Below, piece by piece: positions 42,401-50,940 of a DNA stretch of 54,039 bases. Origin of the DNA: an uncultured Bacilli bacterium (GTDB taxonomy: Bacteria; Bacillota_I; Bacilli_A; RF39; UBA660); contig CANQFJ010000007.1 of assembly GCA_947598485.1 (NCBI GenBank), positions 1 through 54,039 on the forward strand, read 5' to 3'. The notes beneath the pieces were generated by a model. The model ran no database searches and was not told the DNA's origin. It worked only from the letters and a program-made list of their open reading frames with translations. Each line of letters opens with the position of its first letter. Within the stretch, counting starts at the first letter, position 1. Both the position numbers and the translations under genes were made by a program.

Positions 42401-42889
42401 GTTATGCCCAATAGCCTAAAATCAATAGAGGGCGATTTCCTTAAAGTTTCCTGTAAAAGTATTCATTTAAATGAAGGCTTACAAAAACTAGACCTAGCTA
42501 TTTTTGAAAATGCTGAATCTTCAGTTATAACTATTCCTTCGAGTGTTAAAGATATTACAAGCACTATAGTTTGTGCTAATGGTAAGTTTTCAGAAGTTGT
42601 TTTTAATAACTTTCAATTTGAAAACGAAGAAGTTTTATATCAAATATTGTTTTCTTCTCTAGGCTTTGAAAAACTTCCTTCAGGAAAACTTCTAAGTATT
42701 CTTTCTTTCAAACTGGTATTTCATTATGATGATTTAGATGAAGACATAATACCAAGCCTAGATTTTGAGGAAATTTCTTTAGACTCATCTTTGTTTGAAA
42801 TGAAAGATCGAGTTGTTAAAAAAGCTATAAATGACATTAAAACATTGGTTGAAAAGTCAAAAGCAAATGCTAGAAAAAGAACAGAATAA
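39413..42889 (+). CDS. Large duplicated protein with leucine-rich-like segments, unknown
   Basis: 1158 residues, no signal peptide or membrane segment, so probably cytoplasmic. The protein consists of two related halves with a period of about 486 residues. Compare FPEGITSIKVP (near 477) with LPEGIVSIKTN (near 963), and LRKLDGNLFIEVPIKGIVFN with LKSIEGDFLKVSCKSIHLN. LPEDKQVTI and LPHEEQIAI near the start of each module also correspond. The PEG-I-T-S-I, LxxIxxxxF and LKTLVIPSTLKTI pieces are like BspA-type leucine-rich repeats; the rest of each module is helical and rich in Lys, Asp and Tyr. A charged KARKRTE-like tail ends it. I do not recognise the family. It has its own ribosome site (TGGGGGC). 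Confidence 0.65.
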   Translation: MNIKQMLNKLKTLFSKGQDLTFNLARPESTLKLPSRKEFNDDTLIDFYKDEYQNTLNNMKDFEVLVLEATSLNEHMKMALDLLFAIAIKEDDARENTYEHQVEHLINYEKLKLYLQDIVTLQNEAMARLIAISEIKKESFIISKRKKDAINNVTNRLYILLNTLMGSELSIINNIQRYRKENIDFNDDVQNILAKKIKHLNWLQNALPEDKQVTIDKDNVLYSLALIEKALEEYTYTHKEQVSPEAKQEMVDKILDIPFDMKHKEKILGMVTDLEYQYRAFYEYKLSPEYKDIPIDETDLTILYSIKFNAISISKDGIIRVSFDNLDPLESEYYQNIIYKTYEDIIMGRNEIFNRLFKDDFAKAINLFKAIYKDKLFWLLSNQILLNLLFSFETTEGLSNLFKSKVSSLHLPPDYFDCVFHIDYDISIETLCYLESAIDESKENSDKYFIFNRKDLNELYKLYLKNYPSEDDIYHFPEGITSIKVPMRKSWDKLSIAQRALLYKIRKEARNKIVYLPQSLRKLDGNLFIEVPIKGIVFNEGLNHIDNGVWLTKLKTLVIPSTLKTINITAYQVSDTESIIFNISQDNAPVLSEDFVLKLFNYFQTCGWQLNEEKNKIMPPQELKEIIIHLNELDENIYIDVQKLSFDYDAQKDGSDIAEVYVRKLIKYIYYILTQVRKRFALMQKVLPHEEQIAISPNIPSFLKDLEIIDKRLQKYSDEHISELNDIKAKLDPQKNNMGFSIENELGLATELVPLEAKIRLFNYYGKLDSSLINYFYKLKFIYLTKDEVACPFINDNMDDLEINAYQSIIEDTYYHLKNNSPFADEQYSDDTVASVKSLIEKILKNGKDNIDTEMVLHNIYFLNVYLALGNFNRLLSFAKSFKMKTCNYQDRYINIELNEDCLYSTICLIRYYNKQGVLFTVNGTYENLYDFIDLFHMIYVNYEGVNHKEIPGSPKNPKNFYFLPEGIVSIKTNDPISPTHTILDRLIEDFKDKNIVMPNSLKSIEGDFLKVSCKSIHLNEGLQKLDLAIFENAESSVITIPSSVKDITSTIVCANGKFSEVVFNNFQFENEEVLYQILFSSLGFEKLPSGKLLSILSFKLVFHYDDLDEDIIPSLDFEEISLDSSLFEMKDRVVKKAINDIKTLVEKSKANARKRTE

Positions 42890-42923
42890 TAAAGATAAAC
42901 ATATAATAATTATAGGTGATACT

Positions 42924-43199
42924 ATGTTTCCAAATGTACCCGGAGGTTTTAATTTATCTAGACTACTCGGAGGAATCTCTAAATCTTTAAATGTTGCTAA
43001 TCAGGTTATTCCCATCTATCAACAACTTAGTCCCATGGTGCAAAATGCCCGTAGAGCCTTTGGAGCTTTAAAAGAAATGTCTAATGGCAAAGCAAATAAT
43101 CCAATTAATAATATGCCCAAAAAGATGGCAAGTAGTAATAATATGAATCAAAAAAGAACTATTATAAATAGTTCTAATAATCCATCTTTTTTCCAATAA
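42924..43199 (+). CDS. YqfQ/VrrA-like small protein
   Basis: 91 residues from the ATG at 42924, which has AGGTGAT as ribosome site; a longer frame from 42831 overlaps the gene before it. MFPNVPGGFNLSRLLGG is glycine-rich; VANQVIPIYQQLSPMVQNAR and LKEMSNG recall the PMV-x-N region of Bacillus YqfQ (VrrA), a spore-coat-like protein. In Bacillus yqfQ lies near trmK and sigA, as here. The Asn-rich tail is low complexity. Its last 26 bases overlap the convergent trmK. Confidence 0.55.
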   Translation: MFPNVPGGFNLSRLLGGISKSLNVANQVIPIYQQLSPMVQNARRAFGALKEMSNGKANNPINNMPKKMASSNNMNQKRTIINSSNNPSFFQ

Positions 43200-43806
43200 C
43201 TTTTGCAAGTCTTTTAAGTGATTTTTTAATGTGAGTCTTTTTATTAAGGCTAGCAACTTCATATATTTTTTTATTTATTTTATATAAATGATTATAATAA
43301 TCTAGATCATTACTTTTACCAAATTCTTTTTGAAATTTAGTAAGCTTTTCTTTACCTTTTTTGTATAGTATCATGTCATAGTATTTATTTTTTTCATAAA
43401 CTACTATTTCCTTGGCTATTTTATAGCCTTTTTTATTCATTGATGTTCTTAATAATTCTAAGTCATTATTAGAACTTAAAATTATGGTATCAGGTAAATC
43501 ATCTTCATTTAAAATATCTAATATGTTACTAGTTCCCATGCCACTTATGATGATCGTATCATAAATCTTAGGAATTTTTTTAAGGCCATCAGATTCATAT
43601 AGCTCTATATTCGAAACAGCGTATTTCTTTATATTATTTTCCGCATTTTTTAAAGCATTTGGCGAAATATCACTGGCCAACACTTTTTGACATATTTTAT
43701 TTTTTATAAGATAGATAGGAAGCAGACCATGATCGGTTCCTACATCAAGAGGAAATGAATCTTTGGGAACTAAAGATGCGACTGCGGTGAGCCTTTTATT
43801 AAGCAT
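43174..43806 (-). CDS. trmK: tRNA (adenine-22-N1)-methyltransferase TrmK
   Basis: 210 residues. RLTAVASLVPKDSFPLDVGT and DHGLLPIYLI form the SAM-binding start, LASDISPNALKNAENNI is the second SAM motif, and IIISGMGTSNILDIL is the third, all typical of TrmK (YqfN). The C-terminal part is the helical basic extension. The start codon overlaps the rpoD stop (TAATG), and GGAGG lies before it, so translation is coupled. The order dnaG-rpoD-trmK matches Bacillus. Confidence 0.93.
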   Translation of the reverse strand: MLNKRLTAVASLVPKDSFPLDVGTDHGLLPIYLIKNKICQKVLASDISPNALKNAENNIKKYAVSNIELYESDGLKKIPKIYDTIIISGMGTSNILDILNEDDLPDTIILSSNNDLELLRTSMNKKGYKIAKEIVVYEKNKYYDMILYKKGKEKLTKFQKEFGKSNDLDYYNHLYKINKKIYEVASLNKKTHIKKSLKRLAKVIGKKMDY

Positions 43807-44894
43807 TAATCCTCCAAGAAATCTTTTAATTTTTTAGCTCTTGATGGATGACGGAGCTTGCGTAAAGCTTTAGCCTCAATTTGTCTTATTCTTTCTCTTG
43901 TTACATTGAATTTTTTACCTACCTCTTCAAGGGTATGGCAAGTTCCATCAATTAAACCAAAACGAAGTTCTAGTACTTCTTGCTCTCTTGGTTGAAGGGA
44001 CATAAGAACTTGTTTAATCTCTTCTTTTAAGATTTCATTTTCCGTATATTCTTCAGGAGAAAGAGAACTTTCATCTTTTAAGAAATCTCCTAAGTGAGAA
44101 TCATCTTCTTCACCGATTGGTGTTTCTAAAGAAACGGGATCTTGAGAAATTTTAATAACTTCTCTTACTTTATCGACACTTAACCCCATTTTCTTAGCAA
44201 GTTCCTCATCTGTCGGTTCACGGTCTAAATCTAGAGTCATTTGTCTTTGAACTCTAACCATTTTATTAATTGTTTCAACCATATGAACAGGTACTCTTAT
44301 CGTTCTTGCTTGATCCGCTAAAGCTCTTGTAATAGCTTGACGTATCCACCATGTTGCATAAGTCGAAAATTTATATCCCCTATCTGAATCAAACTTATCA
44401 ACAGCTTTCATAAGGCCAATGTTTCCCTCTTGAATAAGGTCTAAGAATAAAAGGCCTCTTCCAACATATCTTTTTGCAATGGATACCACAAGACGAAGAT
44501 TACTTTCCGCAAGTAATCTTTTAGCTTCCTCATCATTTTGATTAATTCGTGCTGATAAAGCTGTTTCTTCTTCTGTCGTAAGAAGAGGAATTCTACCTAT
44601 TTCCTTTAAATACATCCTAACAGGATCGTTAATATTAACATCTTTAGTTATTTCTTCATCTTTTAAAAGAATTACTTCCGAACTATCTTCATCGCCATCG
44701 TTTGCTTCATCAGCTTCAGAAACAACCTTAACATTTTCCGCCATTAATTTATTGTATAAATCATCAAGTAAATCGCTATCAATTTCTAGCCCTTTAAGCT
44801 TTTCGGCAAGTCCTTCATAGGTAATAAAGCCTTTTTCCTTACCTTCTTTTATTAATTCTTCTTCTCTTTCTTTAAATGACTTAATTTCCTTCAT
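43806..44894 (-). CDS. rpoD: Primary sigma factor SigA (RpoD)
   Basis: About 362 residues. Region 1.1 remnant at the N-terminus ([20 protein letters not shown]), then region 1.2 ([17 protein letters not shown]), region 2 ([53 protein letters not shown]), region 3 and region 4 ([37 protein letters not shown]). All sites for -10 and -35 reading are intact, in line with the TTGACA/TATAAT promoters in the window. ATG 44906 is an alternative start, but its ribosome site would touch the codon. The gene overlaps dnaG. Confidence 0.96.
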   Translation of the reverse strand: MKEIKSFKEREEELIKEGKEKGFITYEGLAEKLKGLEIDSDLLDDLYNKLMAENVKVVSEADEANDGDEDSSEVILLKDEEITKDVNINDPVRMYLKEIGRIPLLTTEEETALSARINQNDEEAKRLLAESNLRLVVSIAKRYVGRGLLFLDLIQEGNIGLMKAVDKFDSDRGYKFSTYATWWIRQAITRALADQARTIRVPVHMVETINKMVRVQRQMTLDLDREPTDEELAKKMGLSVDKVREVIKISQDPVSLETPIGEEDDSHLGDFLKDESSLSPEEYTENEILKEEIKQVLMSLQPREQEVLELRFGLIDGTCHTLEEVGKKFNVTRERIRQIEAKALRKLRHPSRAKKLKDFLED

Positions 44895-46620
44895 CTTTTC
44901 CCACATCCTTTTTAAGCTCTGCTAATTGCTCTAACAATTCAAGCTTCTTATTCATATCATTCTCATTCTTTATTTGCATTTTTATTTCTTTTATTTCATT
45001 TTCATTGATACATATTGTCATAACGTTTAATAATCTAATAAAATCATTCTCACTCATGTCCCCCACTTTTAACGAACTAATAACTTTGTTCACATACTCG
45101 CTTATATTATCATATTTTATGATAAAGTCAATAAAACCCGCGATATCAATATTATTATTTTGCTTGATATAACTACCTATCAAAGAAACGGTTTCTCTTT
45201 CTACTTTATTTTGTAAATAGCCTAATTTATTCATGAATATTTGATAGTATTCTTTATGTAGTAACATGGCATAAATAACTTGACTACAAGCAAGGTCATA
45301 TCTACTTTTTTTCTCTTGCATAGCTTTCGGAGGTTTAGTGATCTCTTTTGGGGTAAATGCCAAATTTTTCTTAATTATATTAGGATCCAAACCATATTCC
45401 TTACATATCTTAGCAATTGTAACTTCTTTTTCTAGTTCATCAGCATTCTTTAAGGAATCTAAAATTGCTTTAATATATTCGGTTAATTCTTGAGGATTAT
45501 CTAAATTTTTATTTTCTTTTAAGGCTTGAAGCTTATAGTCTAAATACTTCGTCGGGTGTTTAATATTATCTAGTAAGGCATTAGTGCCAAACGCCCTAAT
45601 ATATTCATCGGGATCTTTAGCTCCACTTAGACGGACCGTATAAACATCAAGACCACTTTGCATCATTTGATCGCCGACTTTCAAAGTGGCACCACTTCCC
45701 GCGTTATCGCTATCAAGCATTAATATAACTTTGCTATTTAGTCTTTTTAAAGCTTCAATTTGAACTTTAGAAACTACTACACCCATCAAGGCTATAACAT
45801 TTTTTATGCCTCGAGCATATAAAGATATAGCATCCATATTACCTTCGACTACGATGATTTCTTTATTGAGTCTTGCCACATCTTTCGCATTATAATAATT
45901 AAATAAAATATTACTTTTATGATAAATAAGGGTTTCTTTAGTATTAATGTACTTATTTTGCTCATCTTTTTTATATGCTCTTGCCGTATATCCAACCGGA
46001 TTATTCTGCATATCAAATAAAGGAATCATAATACGGTCATTAAACATATCATAATAATCAATACCACTTTTATTTAAAAGTCCTAAATCATAAGCTTTTT
46101 CCAAAGAACAATTTTTATTTTCTAAAAACTCTTTTAACTTATTATCATTAAAGGATAAACCAATCTTAAAGTCTTTAATTATTTGTTCATCTATGCCGCG
46201 ATTGCTTAAATATTGTTTAGCTTCTTTTCCCTCACTTGATGCTAGATTATTTTGATAAAATCTTAAGGAAAGATCCATCATATCAAATTCTTTTTTAAAT
46301 TTGCTATTATTATCCTTTACGGGAGTATAAGCAAAATTAATTCCTGATTTATCCGCAACTATCTTAACAGCTTCTAAATAAGGTACATTAAGAAAATTTT
46401 TTACAAAAGTAAAAACATTGCCTCCCGCATTGCATACAAAACACTTATAAATATTAAGCTTAGTCGATACATGCATACTAGGACTATGATCTTCATGAAA
46501 TGGGCAAATTCCAACATAGTCATTTCCTTTTTTTTCAAGTGATACATAGCTACCAATTATATCAACAATGTTTGCACTATCTCTAATCTGATTAATTTCA
46601 TTTTCACTAATAAATGCCAT
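44881..46620 (-). CDS. dnaG: DNA primase DnaG
   Basis: 579 residues. The zinc ribbon is [13 protein letters not shown] with CFVCNAGG (CHC2 type, about 39-66). The Toprim core has [18 protein letters not shown] with the catalytic glutamate, [15 protein letters not shown] and [11 protein letters not shown]. The C-terminal part is the helical helicase-binding domain. The primase makes RNA primers used by the DnaE and PolC polymerases also encoded here. The start has GGGG 8 bases before it. Promoter candidate at 46634-46662. Confidence 0.96.
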   Translation of the reverse strand: MAFISENEINQIRDSANIVDIIGSYVSLEKKGNDYVGICPFHEDHSPSMHVSTKLNIYKCFVCNAGGNVFTFVKNFLNVPYLEAVKIVADKSGINFAYTPVKDNNSKFKKEFDMMDLSLRFYQNNLASSEGKEAKQYLSNRGIDEQIIKDFKIGLSFNDNKLKEFLENKNCSLEKAYDLGLLNKSGIDYYDMFNDRIMIPLFDMQNNPVGYTARAYKKDEQNKYINTKETLIYHKSNILFNYYNAKDVARLNKEIIVVEGNMDAISLYARGIKNVIALMGVVVSKVQIEALKRLNSKVILMLDSDNAGSGATLKVGDQMMQSGLDVYTVRLSGAKDPDEYIRAFGTNALLDNIKHPTKYLDYKLQALKENKNLDNPQELTEYIKAILDSLKNADELEKEVTIAKICKEYGLDPNIIKKNLAFTPKEITKPPKAMQEKKSRYDLACSQVIYAMLLHKEYYQIFMNKLGYLQNKVERETVSLIGSYIKQNNNIDIAGFIDFIIKYDNISEYVNKVISSLKVGDMSENDFIRLLNVMTICINENEIKEIKMQIKNENDMNKKLELLEQLAELKKDVGKDEGN

Positions 46621-46633
46621 ATTTTTTCCCCTA

Positions 46634-46662
46634 TATATAATATATTACTTGTATATACCCAA
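46634..46662 (-). promoter_or_regulatory. Candidate promoter of dnaG-rpoD-trmK
   Basis: Minus strand: TTGGGT (46657-46662), 17 bases, TATATA (46634-46639), about 14 bases before the dnaG start. Confidence 0.4.
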
Positions 46663-46715
46663 TTTCCTTTTTTTTATTGTATAATTTTTTTAAAAATTTA
46701 TAAGCATATAAAAAG

Positions 46716-47567
46716 TTAAACAATATATTTATCTATTTTGCCTGATATTAAAGATAGTAATAAAATGCTAAGATAAACACCTAAATCAAGATCAATAAAA
46801 CTTAAAGCAAAAGTAAGTATCCCAAGTAAAACCCCATATATATAACAGCCACCTTTGGAATAAGGTGTATAAATTGACAAAGGCGCAATAAAAACAAACG
46901 CAAATAGTAAATTATTATTAATAAAATAAGAAGAGCTAACGCTAGGAATAAAAATAAGTTTAATTAAAAGCAAAACATAATAAACCGTAAAGGCTAATAA
47001 AGGGATTTCTTTTTTATATTCACGAATACATAAAAAAGTTATAAAAGATATGATAATCAAAATAAGAAAAGTATTACTAATTCCTCCATAGCCAAAGCCT
47101 AAGAGATAATCGCTTAAAACATATTCATGATGAATTTCTTGTTCAAAAACATTTAAGAAAGAATAATTTTTTAAAATCATACTTATTAATATGGAAATAA
47201 CCATATATAAAGATGCAGGATTTAATTTAACAAAATGACTAATAATATTTATAACAATCATTAAGAATATTGCTAAGAAAAAGTTAAATTCAGGAATAAT
47301 AATTAAACTGATTAAAACATTACTAAGTAAATTATAGCTAATAAATTTTTTCTTAGTTATTTTTGCATAAACAAAACTAATTAAAACAGCACAAATAACA
47401 TATAATAATGGCTTAACTAATGTAAAAATATTGCCATAGCCATTATGATAAACCCGGTAGCCACTTTTATAAATACCAAATAAAGCAAAGAAAACTAAAA
47501 AGCCTAATGTAATTTTTAATAAAAAATTAGTTATATTGCTTTTATGAATATAAACATTACTTTTCAT
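46716..47567 (-). CDS. RnfD/NqrB-like membrane protein
   Basis: 283 residues with nine or ten hydrophobic segments. LNPASLYMVI, LLGFGYGGISNTFLIL, the IREYKKEIPLLAF turn and APLSIYTPYSKGGCYIYGVL are placed like the corresponding loops of RnfD/NqrB. The serine/threonine flavin-attachment motif (SGATP type) expected in RnfD is not visible. GAGGTG precedes ATG 47567; the GTG at 47573 is part of that ribosome site. It overlaps the RnfC-like gene by 11 bases. The other Rnf subunits (A, B, E, G) are not in the window. Confidence 0.65.
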   Translation of the reverse strand: MKSNVYIHKSNITNFLLKITLGFLVFFALFGIYKSGYRVYHNGYGNIFTLVKPLLYVICAVLISFVYAKITKKKFISYNLLSNVLISLIIIPEFNFFLAIFLMIVINIISHFVKLNPASLYMVISILISMILKNYSFLNVFEQEIHHEYVLSDYLLGFGYGGISNTFLILIIISFITFLCIREYKKEIPLLAFTVYYVLLLIKLIFIPSVSSSYFINNNLLFAFVFIAPLSIYTPYSKGGCYIYGVLLGILTFALSFIDLDLGVYLSILLLSLISGKIDKYIV

Positions 47568-48711
47568 TTTCACCTCTTAAATATTTTCTTAAATTTATAT
47601 GGTTGGGACACATATATGTACATAAGCCACAGTCTAAACAATTAGTAGATATTTTGCCGGTATCCATTACTTTTTTAGGATTAACTTTCACGGGACAAAT
47701 TTTATAACATAACCCACAGTTGTTACACTCTTCTTCCTTAATGTTTTCATTATTTATAATAACAAGCCCCTTAGTAGAAGTAGCTACAATACTATCATTT
47801 ATATCGCATTCTTCGCCCGTCATTAGTCCATTTATAATGTATTTAACATTAGGACTAGTTATCTTTACTTTTTCATCTATAATATCTTTAAATAAAGTTC
47901 CTATTTTAACTTTGATTACTTGGCTTTTTTCAACGGCATTTCCTGATATCGTAATAAAGGTTTCTGTTATATGATGGTCGTGCTTAATTGCATTATAAAT
48001 ATCAATTAGTTCGCGAGCACTTAATACTAATGTATCTAATTCTTCAAGATTTAAATACTCTCTTAAAAAATAACCATTGCCTAAAAGATATTTATCATCC
48101 ACTAAAGAAAGCTCAATATTAGGATATGTCCCAATACTTGATAGACACTTATTAATATTTAGAGTATCACTAGCTTTAACCGCAACAATAGTTTTAGGAA
48201 TACTGAAAAAATCAGCAATCATATCGCTAATTTCCAATATTTCTTTACAATAATTATTTAAAATAAAGGGATTATTAAAGATATATGGCTCATCTTCAAT
48301 ACCATTTATAACTAGATTATTAATTTTACGAGTTTCTAAAACACTGGCAATATATTTAAAATAGTATTCATATAGCTTACTTATTAGAGCTTCTCTATTT
48401 TCAACCATTGTTTTTTTACGAACTACTTTAGCTTTTTCTTTAAAGTCATTTTCAATAACTAAACAAGGTACCAATGCTCCTGAAATATTACGCATTTTAA
48501 TTTCTTTAGCTAATCCAGATATCGGACTTATAATTTTATTTAAATTATTTTCCATTATTATTTGTTCTTTTAAAACTAAATCTTTATTTTTTACTAACAA
48601 GTTATAATTTTTTTTAATTGGGATATAAACAAATTCAGGATCTAAATAACTAACTAGTTCAGAGTTCAAATCACAATTATAATTTTTATTTAGTTTTATA
48701 AGTTCACGCAT
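47557..48711 (-). CDS. RnfC-like iron-sulfur protein
   Basis: 384 residues. The N-terminal part (about 40-95) is the barrel-sandwich start of RnfC (KIISPISGLAKEI). The middle has NLVINGIEDEPYI, corresponding to the NGAECEPY motif of RnfC, but the glycine-rich NADH/FMN loop (GGAGFPT) that should come before it is missing. An SLBB-like part (about 240-300) follows. The C-terminus carries two 4Fe-4S motifs, CNNCGLCYKICPVK and CLDCGLCTYMCPNH. Membrane electron transfer with the RnfD-like protein is the likely role; the electron donor is unclear. Confidence 0.7.
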   Translation of the reverse strand: MRELIKLNKNYNCDLNSELVSYLDPEFVYIPIKKNYNLLVKNKDLVLKEQIIMENNLNKIISPISGLAKEIKMRNISGALVPCLVIENDFKEKAKVVRKKTMVENREALISKLYEYYFKYIASVLETRKINNLVINGIEDEPYIFNNPFILNNYCKEILEISDMIADFFSIPKTIVAVKASDTLNINKCLSSIGTYPNIELSLVDDKYLLGNGYFLREYLNLEELDTLVLSARELIDIYNAIKHDHHITETFITISGNAVEKSQVIKVKIGTLFKDIIDEKVKITSPNVKYIINGLMTGEECDINDSIVATSTKGLVIINNENIKEEECNNCGLCYKICPVKVNPKKVMDTGKISTNCLDCGLCTYMCPNHINLRKYLRGENEK

Positions 48712-48742
48712 AATACTACCTCAAAGATAATTATACTATATT

Positions 48743-50512
48743 TTAGTTCATTTGTTCTAAATAATTTTTAAGTTCTCTAGCAACATCTTCAGGAATAATT
48801 TCACTTAATTCTTCTTGTGATGCACTTTTAATTTTAACTAAGCTACCATATTTTTTAAGTAATAATTTTCTTCTTTTTTCACCAATTCCCGAAACATTAT
48901 CAAGCACACTACTTAAAGCCCCTTTACTTCTTATTTGCTTATGATAATTTATAGTAAATCTATGGACTTCATCCTGAATTCTGGTTAAATAATTAAAAAC
49001 ATCAGCTTCATTTGCTAAATCTATTTCTTCCATGGTATTTCCATTTATTAAAGTTTTAGTTCTGTGATGATCATCTTTTTTTAAGCCACAAATATTAATA
49101 TGAACATTTAAGGCATTTAAAGCTTCTTTACAAGCATTAATTTGATTTACTCCTCCATCAACAATAATTAAATCAGGCAGTTTATCTTGTTCAGTAATAA
49201 GTCTAAAATATCTTCGATAGATAGCTTCATACATCATATGATAATCATCATTTTTATCAACAGTTATTTTAAATTTACGATAATCATTTTTCGAAGGTAA
49301 CCCATTTTTAAATACCACCATCCCACTTACAGAATAACTACCAAATAAATTAGAGTTATCAAAAGACTCAATCGTTGTTAAATTATCTAAATTTAGTAAT
49401 TCTTTTAGTCTAACATTGGCCATGAAAGTTCTTTTTTCATCCCTTTTAAAACTTTCAATCTCATTTTCTAAGTTTACTTTAGCATTAGCATACGCTATAT
49501 TTAAAAGTTCTTTCTTTTTGCCTTTTAAAGGTGTAGCAATGGTAATATCTAAAAGACTAGTTAGAGCATCTTTATTAATATTCTCGGCCACTAATAACTC
49601 TTTAGGTTTTTCATGAGTTTGATAAAAAGCATAGATATATAAGTTTAACTCTTCTTCATAAGGTCCTATAACATTTAAAATATGGTTATGCGATCCTAAT
49701 AGCTTACCATTTCTAATAAATAGTATTTGAATAGACAAATAGCCATTTAAAAAATAATAACTTATAACATCACGATTTATATAATCATGTAGTTCTACTT
49801 CTTGTCTATCTAAAACTACTTTTATATAATTAAGTTCATTACGAAGTTCTAAGGCTTTTTCATAATTTAAATTTTGGGAATAAAAATTGATCTTTGAAGT
49901 TATTTTATCTATTAATACTTTACTATTTCCCCGAAGAAATGAAAGGATATCTCTTTCCATATTATCAACATCTTCTTGATTTATAGTGTTAACGCAATAT
50001 CCTAAACACTCACCAATATGATAATATAAACATAATTTATTAGGCTTCCCTTCGCATTTTTTAAGAGGATATAATCTATTTATTAAGTTAACAATTCTAC
50101 GAGCAGCATAGGCATTTGGATATGGCCCAAAAAGAGTTTTCTTATCCCTTTTACGTATTGAGGTATATCTTGAAACCTTAAGTTTGGGATATGGTTTATT
50201 TATATATTCAATATAAGGATATGATTTATCGTCTTTTAAAAGAATATTATATTTCGGATCATATTTCTTAATCAAATTAAGTTCAAGAATAAAACTTTCC
50301 GTTTCCGTTTTGGTAACAATATAAGTAAAATGATCAACTTCACTTACCATGATGGCTGTTTTTCCTGTACAAGTTCCACGAAAATAAGAATGAAGGCGCT
50401 TATTTAAATCTTTGGCTTTACCTACATAAATAACAATCCCATCCTTATTAATCATTTGATAAGATCCTGGTAAATGGGGAACTAGTTTTAAATCTTCTTT
50501 TATTCTATCCAT
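48743..50512 (-). CDS. uvrC: Excinuclease ABC subunit C (UvrC)
   Basis: 589 residues. The GIY-YIG nuclease is at the start (PGSYQMINKDGIVIYVGKAK, LNKRLHSYF). A UVR segment (YSQNLNYEKALELRNELN, near 215) binds UvrB. The RNase-H-like second nuclease has IESFDNSNLFGSYSVSGMVVF and LPDLIIVDGGVNQ. The C-terminal helix-hairpin-helix is LDNVSGIGEKRRKLLLKKYG (near 537). The length is normal. It is divergent from the YigZ-like gene, separated by about 70 bases. Confidence 0.96.
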   Translation of the reverse strand: MDRIKEDLKLVPHLPGSYQMINKDGIVIYVGKAKDLNKRLHSYFRGTCTGKTAIMVSEVDHFTYIVTKTETESFILELNLIKKYDPKYNILLKDDKSYPYIEYINKPYPKLKVSRYTSIRKRDKKTLFGPYPNAYAARRIVNLINRLYPLKKCEGKPNKLCLYYHIGECLGYCVNTINQEDVDNMERDILSFLRGNSKVLIDKITSKINFYSQNLNYEKALELRNELNYIKVVLDRQEVELHDYINRDVISYYFLNGYLSIQILFIRNGKLLGSHNHILNVIGPYEEELNLYIYAFYQTHEKPKELLVAENINKDALTSLLDITIATPLKGKKKELLNIAYANAKVNLENEIESFKRDEKRTFMANVRLKELLNLDNLTTIESFDNSNLFGSYSVSGMVVFKNGLPSKNDYRKFKITVDKNDDYHMMYEAIYRRYFRLITEQDKLPDLIIVDGGVNQINACKEALNALNVHINICGLKKDDHHRTKTLINGNTMEEIDLANEADVFNYLTRIQDEVHRFTINYHKQIRSKGALSSVLDNVSGIGEKRRKLLLKKYGSLVKIKSASQEELSEIIPEDVARELKNYLEQMN

Positions 50513-50583
50513 AAAATCCCTTGCTGTAAATATTATACTACAATTAGCTTTAAAAATAAGTTATAATTTAGCTAGGTGATATT

Positions 50584-50940
50584 ATGCTTATTGGCTCATC
50601 AGAACTAATAATTAAAAAATCGAAATTTATTGGTCTTTTATATGAAATTGAAACCGAAGAAAAAGCCAAACTTATTCTTGATAACCTAAAAAAAGAGCAC
50701 ATTAAAGCAAGGCATATTCCTTATGCCTATGTTTTAGAAAATACCGCTAGAAAGTCTGATGATAAAGAGCCTCACAATACCGCAGGTATCCAACTTTTCA
50801 ATTTATTAAATATAAATAATCTAAACCACCATCTTTTAGTAGTTGTTAGATATTATGGTGGCACTAAACTTGGCGCGAGTAATCTTTTAAGAGCTTATTT
50901 AAATGCCGGAAAACTAGCTATAGAAAATCGGCAAAACTAA
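50584..50940 (+). CDS. Short YigZ/IMPACT-family protein
   Basis: 118 residues. The UPF0029 N-terminal domain is complete: IIKKSKFIGLLYEIETEEKA, ARHIPYAYVL, SDDKEPHNTAGIQLFNLL and VVVRYYGGTKLGASNLLRAY. Normal YigZ/YvyE proteins are about 205-215 residues with a second EF-G-like domain, which is missing here; the gene ends shortly after the first domain. Its TAA stop shares two bases with the TAG stop of the convergent lipoprotein gene. AGGTGAT lies before the ATG. The family is linked to translation control, without a firm reaction. Confidence 0.88.
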   Translation: MLIGSSELIIKKSKFIGLLYEIETEEKAKLILDNLKKEHIKARHIPYAYVLENTARKSDDKEPHNTAGIQLFNLLNINNLNHHLLVVVRYYGGTKLGASNLLRAYLNAGKLAIENRQN

